Shown: in pieces, positions 55,936 to 64,000 of the stretch
How positions within the stretch are numbered: the stretch's first letter is position 1
Layout: each line of letters begins with the position of its first letter
Assembly: GCF_039909015.1 (NCBI RefSeq)
Contig: NZ_CP150919.1
Span: 4,812,501 to 4,876,500, forward strand
Direction: 5' to 3'
Origin: Pseudomonas grandcourensis
GTDB lineage: Bacteria; Pseudomonadota; Gammaproteobacteria; Pseudomonadales; Pseudomonadaceae
DNA length: 64,000 nt
Translations under genes and position numbers: made by a program
The notes under the pieces: generated by a model
What the model saw: the letters and a program-made list of their open reading frames with translations, nothing else
Told to the model about the DNA's origin: nothing
The model's database searches: none

Positions 55936-56235
55936 ATGCAATGTTCACTGGATGAAATACGCCACCAGATCCTGGACGCACAACCCGTGTTGAAACGACT
56001 CGATATCGAGATGGAAGGGATTCAGTTTGATCCGCTGGTGCCTTCAAGCGTCACTGCTGCCTACGCCAAGGTAGATCGGGTGATTGAGCATCTGTTGGCC
56101 CGGTTCAAGGCAAACCCCATCCTTGGGCCGTTAACGACTGAGCTGAAGTCCCAATATCTTGATGGCATTCGAGCGAAGGTAGCGCATGCCAGGAGTGGCA
56201 AGCAGCCTGGAACTTCGTCGGCAGCGCCCGGCTGA
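55936..56235 (+). CDS. Small hypothetical protein divergent from the ParA gene
   Basis: A 99-residue protein not recognised. It is mostly helical by eye (SLDEIRHQILDAQPVLKRLD; VTAAYAKVDRVIEHLLARF) with a flexible Ser/Gly/Pro tail. It has no signal peptide or membrane helix. AAGGAG lies 9 bases before the ATG. It shares a 179-bp AT-rich divergent region with the ParA gene and is a candidate partner of it. Confidence 0.65.
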   Translation: MQCSLDEIRHQILDAQPVLKRLDIEMEGIQFDPLVPSSVTAAYAKVDRVIEHLLARFKANPILGPLTTELKSQYLDGIRAKVAHARSGKQPGTSSAAPG

Positions 56236-56573
56236 ATCCGGTCATTCTGGAAGGACCGACTTTTTCAGCAGAGTCGAGTAAAAGCTAACCCTCAGCGGCC
56301 CGGTGTCGCTTGGGACTCTTCAAAATGATGCCGTAACAGTGGCACCTCTCGCTAATAGCCAACGTAGACACGTTCTCGTCCATAAAACCCCTCCTGGCCA
56401 ACGCTATACGTAGCTAGCTATTTGTTAATGAAAGTCTGAAGTATTCATTTGAACTTTCGGATTCTTTCAGTCTGCGGCCTGTGCCTAACATCGGCTCCAC
56501 AGCGAACCGGCCTCTGGGCCTGGCGCCGTCGAAGTGCTTTTGCAGCAGGCCCTGGGATTTTTGAGGATCACCG
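56236..56573. other. Intergenic region, no gene seen
   Basis: 338 bp between the small hypothetical gene and the isomerase gene. It contains AT-rich patches near 56400-56450 that could hold the promoter of the five-gene set to the right. No ORF, RNA motif or strong hairpin was recognised. Confidence 0.5.
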
Positions 56574-57425
56574 ATGAAGCTGGAAATTTTCCGCACGCTG
56601 TGGGGTTACACCGCCAGCAAGGCCCAGGCACTTGAAGAGCTGCTGCAAGCGGGCTTTGATGGCATGGAAGCACGCCTGCCACTGGACGCCCGGGAACGGT
56701 CTGAGTTCGCCGCTTTTCTCCAGGCCAATCGCCTGGGCTATATCAGCACGGTCTTCACCGCGTACGACGTGCTGCCGGATCAGTCGGCGACTCCTGCCGT
56801 CCACCTCGATGACCTCGACCAGAAACTCGCCTGGGCCGCCGAACTCGGCCCGCGCTTCGTCAACGTGCTGGCGGGCAACGATCGCTGGTCCTTGCCACAG
56901 CAAGTGGAGTTTTTCGGTCAGGCGCTGGATCTGGCGCGCAAGCACGGCCAGGTCTGCAGTTTCGAAACCCACCGCTCGCGTTCGCTGTTCAACCCTTGGG
57001 TGACCCTGGAGTTGATCCGGCAATTGCCCGATCTGTTGTTCACCAGTGACATCAGCCATTGGGTGGTGACCTGCGAGCGCCTGTTGAATGACCCGGCCGA
57101 TGACCTCAGCGCTTTCATCGAGCGGGTTCACCATATCCAGGCCCGCGTCGGTTATGACCAGGGACCGCAGGTCCCGCACCCGGCGGCCCCCGAGTATGCA
57201 AGGGAACTGGCCTTCCATCAGCAGCACTGGGAAAGCATCTGGCGCTCGCAGCAAGCCCGCGGTTACCAGGTCAGCACCCTGACCCCGGAATTCGGCGCCG
57301 ACGGCTACCTGCATCATTTGCCCTTCACCAATGTCCCGGTCGCCGACCTGTGGTCATTGAACGTGTGGATGGGCCAGACCGAGCGTGAACATTTCGACCG
57401 TTTCAGCCATTCAAGCCATCCTTAG
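56574..57425 (+). CDS. Sugar phosphate isomerase/epimerase family (xylose-isomerase-like TIM barrel)
   Basis: A 283-residue AP-endonuclease-2-type TIM barrel. Metal-site candidates are Glu in GFDGMEARL, Glu/His in CSFETHRSR, Asp/His in [10 protein letters not shown], His in VHHIQAR and Glu in [11 protein letters not shown], a full set for a divalent metal site. Such enzymes isomerise or cleave sugars or hydroxy-acids. It starts a same-strand set, with the oxygenase gene 14 bp on, so the substrate is probably the compound imported by the downstream ABC system. Weak ribosome-binding site (GAGGAT). Confidence 0.85.
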   Translation: MKLEIFRTLWGYTASKAQALEELLQAGFDGMEARLPLDARERSEFAAFLQANRLGYISTVFTAYDVLPDQSATPAVHLDDLDQKLAWAAELGPRFVNVLAGNDRWSLPQQVEFFGQALDLARKHGQVCSFETHRSRSLFNPWVTLELIRQLPDLLFTSDISHWVVTCERLLNDPADDLSAFIERVHHIQARVGYDQGPQVPHPAAPEYARELAFHQQHWESIWRSQQARGYQVSTLTPEFGADGYLHHLPFTNVPVADLWSLNVWMGQTEREHFDRFSHSSHP

Positions 57426-57439
57426 GGAGCCGATGCGTC

Positions 57440-58510
57440 ATGCCTGACAACAAAAACAACAGCGCAAGCACTGACACACACAAAGCCAACTTCAACAGCA
57501 TCCCGGTGGTCAACATCGCCGGTCTGTTCAGCTTTGAACTGGAACACCGCCTGGCCGTGGCCGAACAATTGGGGCGCGCCGCCAGCGAAGTCGGGTTCCT
57601 TTACATCACCGATCACGGTATCGACCCGCAACTGATCGCCAACCTGCGCCAGGCTGCCAAGGACTATTTCGACCAGCCCCTGGACGCCAAGATGCGCCAC
57701 TACATCGGCACCTCGCAAACCCACAAGGGCTTTGTGCCCGAAGGCGAAGAGGTCTATTCCAAGGGCAAGCCGGACCACAAGGAAGCCTTCGACGTCGGCT
57801 TCGAAGTCCCGGCCGATGACCCGCTGGTGCTGGCCAACACCCCATTGCTGGGGCCCAACGACTGGCCGCAGCTGCAAGGTTTCAAGGCCTCGGTGCAGGC
57901 CTACTATGAAGCCATCTTCACCTTGGGCCGGCGCCTGTTCGGCGGCTTCGCCCTGACCCTGGGCCTGGAAGAAAACTATTTCGACAGCCTGGTTACCCGT
58001 CCGCCGTCCAAGCTGCGCCTTATCCACTATCCCTTCGACGGTGCAGCCCATGACGCACCGGGCCTTGGAGCCCATACTGACTACGAGTGCTTCACCATCC
58101 TTTTGGCCGACAAGCCGGGCCTTGAGGTGATGAACAATCTTGGCCAATGGATCGATGCACCACCGATTGCCGATGCCTTTGTCGTCAACATCGGCGACAT
58201 GCTGGAAGTGATGACGGCAGGCGCTTTCGTTGCCACCGCGCACCGGGTGCGCAGCGTGAAGGAGGAGCGTTACTCCTTCCCGCTGTTTTATGCCTGCGAC
58301 TATCACACCCAGATCAGACCGCTGCCCGGTTTCGCCCAGGCAGGCAACGACTACGAAGAAATCACCATCGGCGAACACATGTATGGCCAGGCGCTGCAGA
58401 CCTATCAGTATCTGCGCCAGAGGGTGGCCAACGGGGAAGTTCAGCTGCCAGGCAAGGCACGCAAGCCCGCCAGTTTCGGACATTTGAAAAATCAGGCTCA
58501 ACCGTCCTGA
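57440..58510 (+). CDS. Isopenicillin-N-synthase-like Fe(II) oxygenase (2OG-Fe(II) superfamily)
   Basis: A 356-residue non-heme iron oxygenase. The DIOX_N part ([10 protein letters not shown]...[10 protein letters not shown]) is followed by the double-stranded beta-helix domain. Iron ligands are H and D in GAHTDYECF and H in TAHRVRS; RYS (EERYSFPLF) is the cosubstrate-binding pair. The family includes 2-oxoglutarate oxygenases, ethylene-forming enzyme and IPNS; the reaction here cannot be chosen. It is tightly linked to the isomerase gene (14 bp) and is followed by an amino acid-type ABC system, so it may oxidise an imported amino acid-like compound. Confidence 0.88.
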   Translation: MPDNKNNSASTDTHKANFNSIPVVNIAGLFSFELEHRLAVAEQLGRAASEVGFLYITDHGIDPQLIANLRQAAKDYFDQPLDAKMRHYIGTSQTHKGFVPEGEEVYSKGKPDHKEAFDVGFEVPADDPLVLANTPLLGPNDWPQLQGFKASVQAYYEAIFTLGRRLFGGFALTLGLEENYFDSLVTRPPSKLRLIHYPFDGAAHDAPGLGAHTDYECFTILLADKPGLEVMNNLGQWIDAPPIADAFVVNIGDMLEVMTAGAFVATAHRVRSVKEERYSFPLFYACDYHTQIRPLPGFAQAGNDYEEITIGEHMYGQALQTYQYLRQRVANGEVQLPGKARKPASFGHLKNQAQPS

Positions 58511-58556
58511 TTGCAGTTTTCAGCTAAACCCCTACCTACGCCGGAGTCAGCACATC

Positions 58557-59351
58557 ATGAAAAACAACAAAAAAAACCTTTTGAGCCTGGCTGTATTGGC
58601 AGCCGGCATGTTCGGCGCCTCGGTGAGCATGGCCGCGGCAGACACGTTCAAGGTCGGCATGGAGATCACCTACCCGCCCTTCGAGTCCTATGACAAGGAC
58701 AAGAATGTGGTGGGTTCGGACCCCGAACTGGCAACGTCACTGGCCAAGCACATGAACGCCAAGGTGGAGTTCGTCGACACCAAGTTCCCGAGCCTGATCC
58801 TGGGCCTGAACTCCGGCAAGTACGACGCGATCATTTCCGGCATGTACATCACACCTGAGCGCCAGACCCAGGCCCAGACCATCGCCTATGCCAACACCGG
58901 CGCCGCGGTCATGGTGCCCAAGGGCAGCGAGATCAACGCGAAGAAGCCTGAAGACCTGTGCGGCCTGAAACTGGGCCTGGAACAGGGCACTACCTGGGTC
59001 AAGGAATTCAAGAAGCTCTCTGACGAATACTGCGTGCCGAACAACAAAGGCGCGATCACCGTCAGCGAGTACCCTTCGGCACCGGAAGTGACACAGGCCC
59101 TGCTGTCCAAAAACATCCAGGCCCAGGTTGAAATCGCCGGCGCGGCAAAAATGATCGCGGAAAAGACCAACGGCCGGGTAGTGATCACCACCGAGCATCC
59201 GATTTATCAGCAAACCCTGGGCATCTTCGTCAAGAAAGGTAACGACGAAACCTTCAAGGAAGTGCAAAAGGCCTTCGAGGAGAGCAAAAAGAGCGGTGAA
59301 TACGCGGCAATCCTCCAGAAATATGGCCTGGAAGAACCGACTGCCAACTAA
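58557..59351 (+). CDS. Polar amino acid-type ABC transporter, substrate-binding protein
   Basis: A 264-residue periplasmic binding protein of the polar amino acid family. The signal peptide ends near SVSMAAADTF. The start of the mature domain, KVGMEITYPPFESYD, and the LILGLNSGKYDAIISGMYITPER segment (positions ~82-104) are typical of family 3 proteins. Two Cys (DLCGLK, DEYCVP) could form a disulfide. The gene lies 46 bp after the oxygenase gene and 64 bp before the fused permease/ATPase gene, separated from it by a stable hairpin. The ligand is unknown. Confidence 0.92.
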   Translation: MKNNKKNLLSLAVLAAGMFGASVSMAAADTFKVGMEITYPPFESYDKDKNVVGSDPELATSLAKHMNAKVEFVDTKFPSLILGLNSGKYDAIISGMYITPERQTQAQTIAYANTGAAVMVPKGSEINAKKPEDLCGLKLGLEQGTTWVKEFKKLSDEYCVPNNKGAITVSEYPSAPEVTQALLSKNIQAQVEIAGAAKMIAEKTNGRVVITTEHPIYQQTLGIFVKKGNDETFKEVQKAFEESKKSGEYAAILQKYGLEEPTAN

Positions 59352-59374
59352 GAAACTGTCCTTGTAGTCTGGTC

Positions 59375-59404
59375 ATCTGCCTCCCCTGCACGGGGGCGGC
59401 AGAT
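59375..59404 (+). other. Intercistronic stem-loop between binding-protein and permease genes
   Basis: ATCTGCC-TCCCC and a GGGG-rich arm ending in GGCAGAT pair around TGCA. There is no T-run. Such hairpins commonly protect the upstream mRNA so that binding protein is made in excess of the membrane parts. Confidence 0.6.
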
Positions 59405-59415
59405 CGAGGTGCCCC

Positions 59416-60963
59416 ATGCAATTCGATTGGTCGTATTTCTTATCCCTGTTCTCCCTGCCGGACTTCTGGAAGGCCTGCGTCACGGTGGTCCAGCTCAGCG
59501 CCCTGGCCTGGTTCATCGGTATGCTGCTGGGGTTTGTCCTGGCCTCGGCCAAGCTGTCCCAATCGCCCTTGCTGCGCATTCCCGCAGCGGTCTATATCTG
59601 GTTCTTCCGCAGCATCCCGTTGCTGGTGCTGGTGGTCTTCGTCTACAACCTGCCGCAATTGTTTCCCGGTAGCGGTCCGATTCTGTCCAACCCCTTCTAC
59701 TCCGGCCTGCTGGCCCTGGTGGTCACTGAAGCGGCGTACATGGCGGAAATCCATCGTGGCGGCCTGATCTCCGTGGCCAAGGGCCAGAAGGAAGCCGGGC
59801 GCGCACTGGGTGTCGGTCTGTTCGGCATGCAACGCCTGATCGTGATCCCCCAGGCTTTCCGTATTTCGCTGCCCACGTTGATCAATGAATACATCACGGT
59901 GGTCAAGCTGACCTCGCTGGTCTCGGTCATCTCCCTGACCGAAATCCTCACGGTCGGCCAACGCCTCTATGCCACCAACTTCCTGGTCATGGAAACCCTG
60001 GCGGCGGTAGGCGTCTATTACGTGTTGATCGTCACCGTGTTCGGCTATTTCCTGCAGCGCCTGGAGCGCTACCTGGACCTGAACTTCCGCAAGCCGCACA
60101 CACTCGACGAGGCCACCATCGCCAGGTTCAAGGCCAGCGCCGAAGCCTTGCCCGACACTGCACGCAAAGCGGCAGGCAACAACACGACGCCCATCCTGCA
60201 ACTGAAGAACATCCAGAAGAGCTATGGCACCCACAAGGTGCTGATGGGTATCGACCTGAATGTCGAATACGGCCAGGTGGTCTCGATCATCGGACCATCC
60301 GGCTCCGGCAAGACATCGCTGATCCGCACGGTCAACGGCCTGGAAACCATCGATACCGGCGACATTCTGTTGTTCGGCGAAAAATTCATCGAAGCGTCGG
60401 ACAAGCCCAACAGCACCCGCCTGCGCAAAGGCGTGCGCCACATCGGCATGGTGTTCCAGAACTTCAACCTGTTCCCCCACCGCACCATTCTCGACAACGT
60501 CACCCTGGCGCCCCGTTACCATGGCCAGCCGGGCGAGCTGAGTGAACATCGTGCCTATGCGCTACTGGACAAGGTCGGCCTGCTGGCCCATGCCCACAAG
60601 TACCCGCACCAGCTCTCCGGCGGGCAGCAACAGCGCGTGGCGATCGCTCGAGCCCTGGCGATGGAGCCGCAGATCATGCTGTTCGACGAACCGACCTCGG
60701 CCCTCGACCCGGAACTGGTCAACGACGTGCTGAATGTGATCCGCGACCTGGCCAAAGAAGGCATGACCATGCTGATCGTGACCCACGAAATGGACTTTGC
60801 CATGTCGATATCCGACCGGGTCGTATTCATGGAGAACGGTAATATCCAGCTGGATGCCGCACCGCAAACCATACGATGCGATGCCGAAGGAGAACGCGTG
60901 CGGCGCTTCATGGGCATCAGTACCCGATCGCCGAACCTGTCTGCAACGTTGGATCATGCATGA
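59416..60963 (+). CDS. Amino acid ABC transporter, permease-ATPase fusion protein
   Basis: A 515-residue fusion. Residues ~1-225 are a HisM-type permease (five membrane segments; the EAA loop reads EAGRALGVGLFGMQRLIVIPQA). Residues ~258-510 are the ATPase: Walker A GPSGSGKTS, signature LSGGQQQR, Walker B IMLFDEPTSALDP, and the H in VTHEMDFA. Permease and ATPase are usually separate genes; this fusion is seen in some Pseudomonas polar amino acid systems. It works with the upstream binding protein and as a homodimer would supply both halves. The C-terminus has a short extra tail (RSPNLSATLDHA). Confidence 0.93.
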   Translation: MQFDWSYFLSLFSLPDFWKACVTVVQLSALAWFIGMLLGFVLASAKLSQSPLLRIPAAVYIWFFRSIPLLVLVVFVYNLPQLFPGSGPILSNPFYSGLLALVVTEAAYMAEIHRGGLISVAKGQKEAGRALGVGLFGMQRLIVIPQAFRISLPTLINEYITVVKLTSLVSVISLTEILTVGQRLYATNFLVMETLAAVGVYYVLIVTVFGYFLQRLERYLDLNFRKPHTLDEATIARFKASAEALPDTARKAAGNNTTPILQLKNIQKSYGTHKVLMGIDLNVEYGQVVSIIGPSGSGKTSLIRTVNGLETIDTGDILLFGEKFIEASDKPNSTRLRKGVRHIGMVFQNFNLFPHRTILDNVTLAPRYHGQPGELSEHRAYALLDKVGLLAHAHKYPHQLSGGQQQRVAIARALAMEPQIMLFDEPTSALDPELVNDVLNVIRDLAKEGMTMLIVTHEMDFAMSISDRVVFMENGNIQLDAAPQTIRCDAEGERVRRFMGISTRSPNLSATLDHA

Positions 60964-61009
60964 ACAGGCAAGCACTTTCTTCGAACTTCCTTCCTTCAGG
61001 AAAACGTAC

Positions 61010-61798
61010 ATGAATCTGGGAATAGCAGGACGCTGGGCACTGGTGTGCGCCGCCAGCAAAGGCCTGGGCAAAGCCTGCGCACAGGCACTGGTTAACGAAG
61101 GCGTGAACGTGGTGATCACCGCTCGCGGCGAACACACGCTGAATGAAACAGCTCGTCAGCTCAGGGCGATAAACCCTGAAGTGACGGTCATCGCCGTCGC
61201 CGGAGACATTTCGACGCCCGAAGGTCGGGCGGCAGCGCTCAAGGCCCATGAACATTTCGATATCCTGATCAACAACGCTGGAGGCCCTCCCCCCGGGGAT
61301 TTCCGCGAATGGAATCGCGACGCCTGGCTCAAGGCGCTGGATGCCAACATGCTGACGCCTATCGAGTTGATCAAGGCAACGGTAGACGGTATGGCGGCAC
61401 GTGGATTTGGTCGAATCATCAACATCACGTCGAGTGCCGTGAAATCCCCTATCGAAAGCCTGGGCCTGTCCAACGGCGCGCGCAGTGGTCTGACGGGGTT
61501 TGTCGCGGGGCTTGCACGGCAAGAAAACATTGCCAGTCGCAATGTGACGATCAACAACCTGCAACCGGGCTCATTCGACACTGATCGACTGCGTGACAAC
61601 CTGATCGCTGCTGCCCAAGAGCTGGGGCAAGACAGTGAGGTATTCCTGGACGAATGCCGCAGCGAAATTCCCGCCAGACGCTTCGGCTCAGCCGAGGAGT
61701 TCGGTTCGCTGTGTGCCTTCGTTTGCAGCAGCCATGCGGGCTACCTGACCGGGCAGAACCTGTTGATTGATGGTGGAGCCGTTCGCTCCAGCCAATAA
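61010..61798 (+). CDS. Atypical short-chain dehydrogenase/reductase
   Basis: A 262-residue SDR-fold protein. The cofactor motif is CAASKGLGKA, followed by NNAGGPPPGDF and INITSSAVKSP. The catalytic Ser is S141, but the YxxxK pair is replaced: 13 residues later the sequence reads SNGAR (S154, R158). This SNGAR variant marks an SDR subgroup I recall seeing annotated as FabG-like. Chemistry is therefore uncertain. The start at 61010 has CAGGA 10 bases upstream. It is the last of the plus-strand set, 46 bp after the transporter gene. Confidence 0.85.
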   Translation: MNLGIAGRWALVCAASKGLGKACAQALVNEGVNVVITARGEHTLNETARQLRAINPEVTVIAVAGDISTPEGRAAALKAHEHFDILINNAGGPPPGDFREWNRDAWLKALDANMLTPIELIKATVDGMAARGFGRIINITSSAVKSPIESLGLSNGARSGLTGFVAGLARQENIASRNVTINNLQPGSFDTDRLRDNLIAAAQELGQDSEVFLDECRSEIPARRFGSAEEFGSLCAFVCSSHAGYLTGQNLLIDGGAVRSSQ

Positions 61799-61876
61799 CT
61801 GGCCGCCAACCGGATCGGCACCCCATGGCGGTGCCGGACGGCCTGTTGCAGGCCGTCGCCTCTCCCAACTGGTTGA

Positions 61877-62710
61877 TCAGGGCTTGCGCGCAATGATCAC
61901 CTGACTTTTCGCCACCACCGCATCCAGCGCCTGCTTGATCTGCGTGCCCCGTGGCGAGGCCAGGATTGCCTGCCAGGTATCCGCCCAGTGGTTGAGCAAC
62001 GGATGGTCCGGGTTGCTGAAGTCGACCTTGGCCTCCCAGAACAACAGCATCCACATCGACCAGTAGAATCCGTACTGGCTGTGGCTGATCACTTCCAGGC
62101 CGGCATCGCTGACCATGGCCTTGAACTGCTCTTCGCTGATGATGCGGATGTGGTTGGGCTTCTGGAAATACTCCGCCGCCGCGATATCTTTCTGCAGGTC
62201 TTCGGAGCTGGGATGCGGGACGCTCAGCAGGTACAACGCACCCGGTTTGCCGACGCGCACCAGTTCAGCGAGGAACTGCGCCGGATCGTCCACGTGCTCG
62301 ATGACTTCGGTGGACACCACCCGGGTGGCGGTCCCATCGGCAATAGGCAGCGGGTCGCAGTCGGTGACATGGCATTCGACGTCGCGGGCCGGTGTATCGC
62401 CCAGACGCTGGCGGGTCGCTTCAACCTTGGCCGCATCGATATCGGCGATGATGATCTTCGCCCCGCGCATCCCGCAGAAATGCACGTTGCCACCGTCGCC
62501 GCAGCCGACATCCAGCAGCGTGTCCTCGGGGGTCACCGGGAAACCGGTGAACAGTTCGCCGGTCTGCTGATTGAACCAGCCGCTGAGCATCGCATCGTGC
62601 AGGCCGAGCATGTAGGGGTCGACTTTCTCCGCCGCTGCCGCCGCGGGCGGTGTCTCTGGCTGCACAGGCGCGGGCGTGCCCGCCGTGAGTTTCTTCAAAA
62701 GGCTCAGCAT
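61877..62710 (-). CDS. Class I SAM-dependent methyltransferase
   Basis: A 277-residue methyltransferase. Motif I is LLDVGCGDGGNVHF, the acidic residue after strand 2 is IIADIDAAKV, and STEVIEHVDDP is motif IV. The N-terminus has a Pro/Ala-rich linker (GTPAPVQPETPPAAAAAE). Its C-terminus (SQVIIARKP) is very similar to that of the cut gene at the window edge, so the two are paralogues flanking an acyltransferase gene. It overlaps that gene by 7 bp. The trio may modify a surface glycan or a related polymer. Confidence 0.9.
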   Translation of the reverse strand: MLSLLKKLTAGTPAPVQPETPPAAAAAEKVDPYMLGLHDAMLSGWFNQQTGELFTGFPVTPEDTLLDVGCGDGGNVHFCGMRGAKIIIADIDAAKVEATRQRLGDTPARDVECHVTDCDPLPIADGTATRVVSTEVIEHVDDPAQFLAELVRVGKPGALYLLSVPHPSSEDLQKDIAAAEYFQKPNHIRIISEEQFKAMVSDAGLEVISHSQYGFYWSMWMLLFWEAKVDFSNPDHPLLNHWADTWQAILASPRGTQIKQALDAVVAKSQVIIARKP

Positions 62711-63861
62711 GAGGTGGCTCCAGAGGATGGGACGGCTGTTCGGGAGGTGCCCAGGCGTTTGACCAGCGAGGCGCCGCGGTTGCGCATGGGCATTTCAATG
62801 AAGCGATAGTTGAGTTCGCTCAGCAGCACGATCAGGCCGCCTGCCATCAGCAACATCAGAATCGGATGGCCGGCCGGACTGGGCAGCCCGGCAGCCTGTA
62901 AACGGAAAATGAACTCACGAACCAGCAAGTAGGCCGGGATGTGGATCAGGTAAATCCCGTAGGAACGACTGCCGACCCAGGTCATCAGGTTCTTGAACAT
63001 TCCCTTGGGCATCAGGTAATCGCGGTTGTAGGACGCGATCCACACCAGCAGCGCACACAACAGCGCAATCACACCGATCCGGTAATGGGTAAAGGTGAAA
63101 CGGTCCGTCGCCATGAAACCGAGCACCAATGCAATCCCGAGCAGTGCCGACAGGCCGGCCCATGGGCGACGCAGGAAAGTCGGCTCCCAGCGCAGGTACG
63201 AAGGCTGCACGCTCCACATCGCCAACAGCACGCCAAGTGCCAGTGCGTCCGTGCGCACCACCATCAGGATCGGCGTGCGCAAGGTCAACAATTGCACCGC
63301 AACCAGCGCCAGCAACGCCCACACCAGGTGCTTGCGAAACAGCACGATCATCAGCGGGAACAACAGGTAGAACTGCTCTTCCAGCGACAGGCTCCAGTAC
63401 ACGAAACTGGTGCCATATTCGTAATGATAAAAACTGTCGGCAAAGCGAAAGTTGGCGTACTGGGCGATGCCGGCCAGGGTCGCCTGAATATTCGCGTGCA
63501 GAGTGCCGAACGCGCCGGAGCGGTTGAGAAAAAGACACGCCAGCAACATCAGCGCCAGCCATAACCAGGCCGACGGCAGCAATCGAAATGCCCGGCGCAA
63601 CCAGAAATTGCGCGTCTGTTGCCAATACTCCTGACGCGTGGTGCAACGGCGCAGGGCCGGGATCAGGCTGCGGGCAATGACGAAACCCGAGATCGCGAAA
63701 AACAGATCCACGCCCCACCACGGCTGGCTGTACAGCGTGATGGCCTGCAACAACGGCACGGCCGCCGCAAACAGGCTGTCCTGCAGGTGATGAAACAGCA
63801 CGCCAAGCACCGCAATGCCGCGCAGCAACTCGATGTCCATGATCCGTTTCTCGTTGCTCAT
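62704..63861 (-). CDS. Acyltransferase 3 family membrane protein (OafA/YrhL type)
   Basis: A 385-residue integral membrane O-acyltransferase. It starts with IMDIELLRGIAVLGVLFHHL, where R and H are the conserved residues of the family, and has about ten membrane helices and the WSLSLEEQFYLLFP motif. Such proteins acetylate O-antigen, exopolysaccharide or other glycans. There is no SGNH domain. It overlaps the downstream methyltransferase gene by 7 bp and the upstream partial methyltransferase gene by 4 bp, so all three are co-translated. Confidence 0.92.
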   Translation of the reverse strand: MSNEKRIMDIELLRGIAVLGVLFHHLQDSLFAAAVPLLQAITLYSQPWWGVDLFFAISGFVIARSLIPALRRCTTRQEYWQQTRNFWLRRAFRLLPSAWLWLALMLLACLFLNRSGAFGTLHANIQATLAGIAQYANFRFADSFYHYEYGTSFVYWSLSLEEQFYLLFPLMIVLFRKHLVWALLALVAVQLLTLRTPILMVVRTDALALGVLLAMWSVQPSYLRWEPTFLRRPWAGLSALLGIALVLGFMATDRFTFTHYRIGVIALLCALLVWIASYNRDYLMPKGMFKNLMTWVGSRSYGIYLIHIPAYLLVREFIFRLQAAGLPSPAGHPILMLLMAGGLIVLLSELNYRFIEMPMRNRGASLVKRLGTSRTAVPSSGATSC

Positions 63862-64000
63862 GCGCCCTCCTGGACATGAGGTTTGCGGGCGATGATCACC
63901 TGGCTCTTGGGCATCAACTGATCCAGCATCTGCTTGATCGCCAACCCGTCGGGCTGGGCCAGCAATTCCTGCCAGGTTTTCGCCCAGCTCTCCATCAGCG
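63858..64000 (-). CDS. SAM-dependent methyltransferase, C-terminal fragment (cut by window edge)
   Basis: The last 46 codons of a minus-strand gene. The end (SWAKTWQELLAQ...SQVIIARKP) matches the C-terminus of the methyltransferase at 61877-62710 closely, with an extra HVQEGA tail. The TGA stop overlaps the ATG of the acyltransferase gene by four bases. Confidence 0.75.
   Translation of the reverse strand, partial: LMESWAKTWQELLAQPDGLAIKQMLDQLMPKSQVIIARKPHVQEGA

Overview
The window looks like chromosomal DNA of a Pseudomonas of the P. fluorescens group. It has high GC, dense Pseudomonas-type REP/REPIN repeats, a Pseudomonas DUF6124 gene, a non-ribosomal locus that reads as the peptide part of a pyoverdine, and a quinohemoprotein amine dehydrogenase cluster. 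Species and strain cannot be fixed from this sequence alone.

Left part (1-10.3 kb): mostly ordinary small genes. They are the start of a YbjQ-like gene, a secreted beta-lactamase-fold serine hydrolase, tRNA-Ser(GGA), a crotonase, a diguanylate cyclase, a Na/phosphate symporter-like protein, a hotdog thioesterase, two glyoxalase-fold proteins, a GNAT acetyltransferase, DUF6124 and an HSL-type hydrolase. Two non-coding items stand out. One is an antisense group II intron that has lost its reverse transcriptase and sits next to a terminator. The other is a set of alternating GTTTAGTAG...TTACCA boxes that run into the DUF6124 start codon.

Siderophore part (10.5-38 kb, minus strand): three NRPS genes, a SyrP/TauD-like hydroxylase, a type II thioesterase and an MFS transporter. 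Domain order and adenylation pocket residues read as D-Ser - Lys - (beta-hydroxy)His - D-allo-Thr - Ser - final residue (probably cyclo-hydroxyornithine), followed by TE release. From memory this is the peptide of known His-containing pyoverdines (9AW/9BW type). Two PvdS-like promoter boxes (TAATT-N15/16-CGT) precede the first NRPS gene and the thioesterase gene. Chromophore synthetase, maturation and receptor genes are not in the window. A condensation-like domain ends the first synthetase and a catalytically degenerate one begins the second, with the hydroxylase gene between them.

Middle (38-42.4 kb): a small unknown gene, a divergent GlxA-type regulator / isonitrile hydratase-like pair with an operator-like palindrome, an SRPBCC protein, a GFA-family zinc protein and an LprI-like protein.

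Amine oxidation cluster (42.4-54.7 kb): structural genes and maturation enzyme in the order alpha, radical SAM protein, gamma, beta. A divergent aldehyde dehydrogenase has a clear sigma-54 promoter. Then come the monooxygenase, subtilisin-like protease and ABC exporter needed to mature the gamma subunit, and an AcoR-type sigma-54 activator. Together these oxidise a primary amine to an aldehyde in the periplasm and the aldehyde to an acid in the cytoplasm.

Right part (55-64 kb): an orphan ParA ATPase with a divergent small gene; a five-gene plus-strand set (isomerase/epimerase, isopenicillin-N-synthase-like oxygenase, solute-binding protein, fused permease-ATPase, atypical SDR) that looks like uptake and processing of an unknown small molecule; and a minus-strand methyltransferase / acyltransferase / methyltransferase block cut by the window edge.
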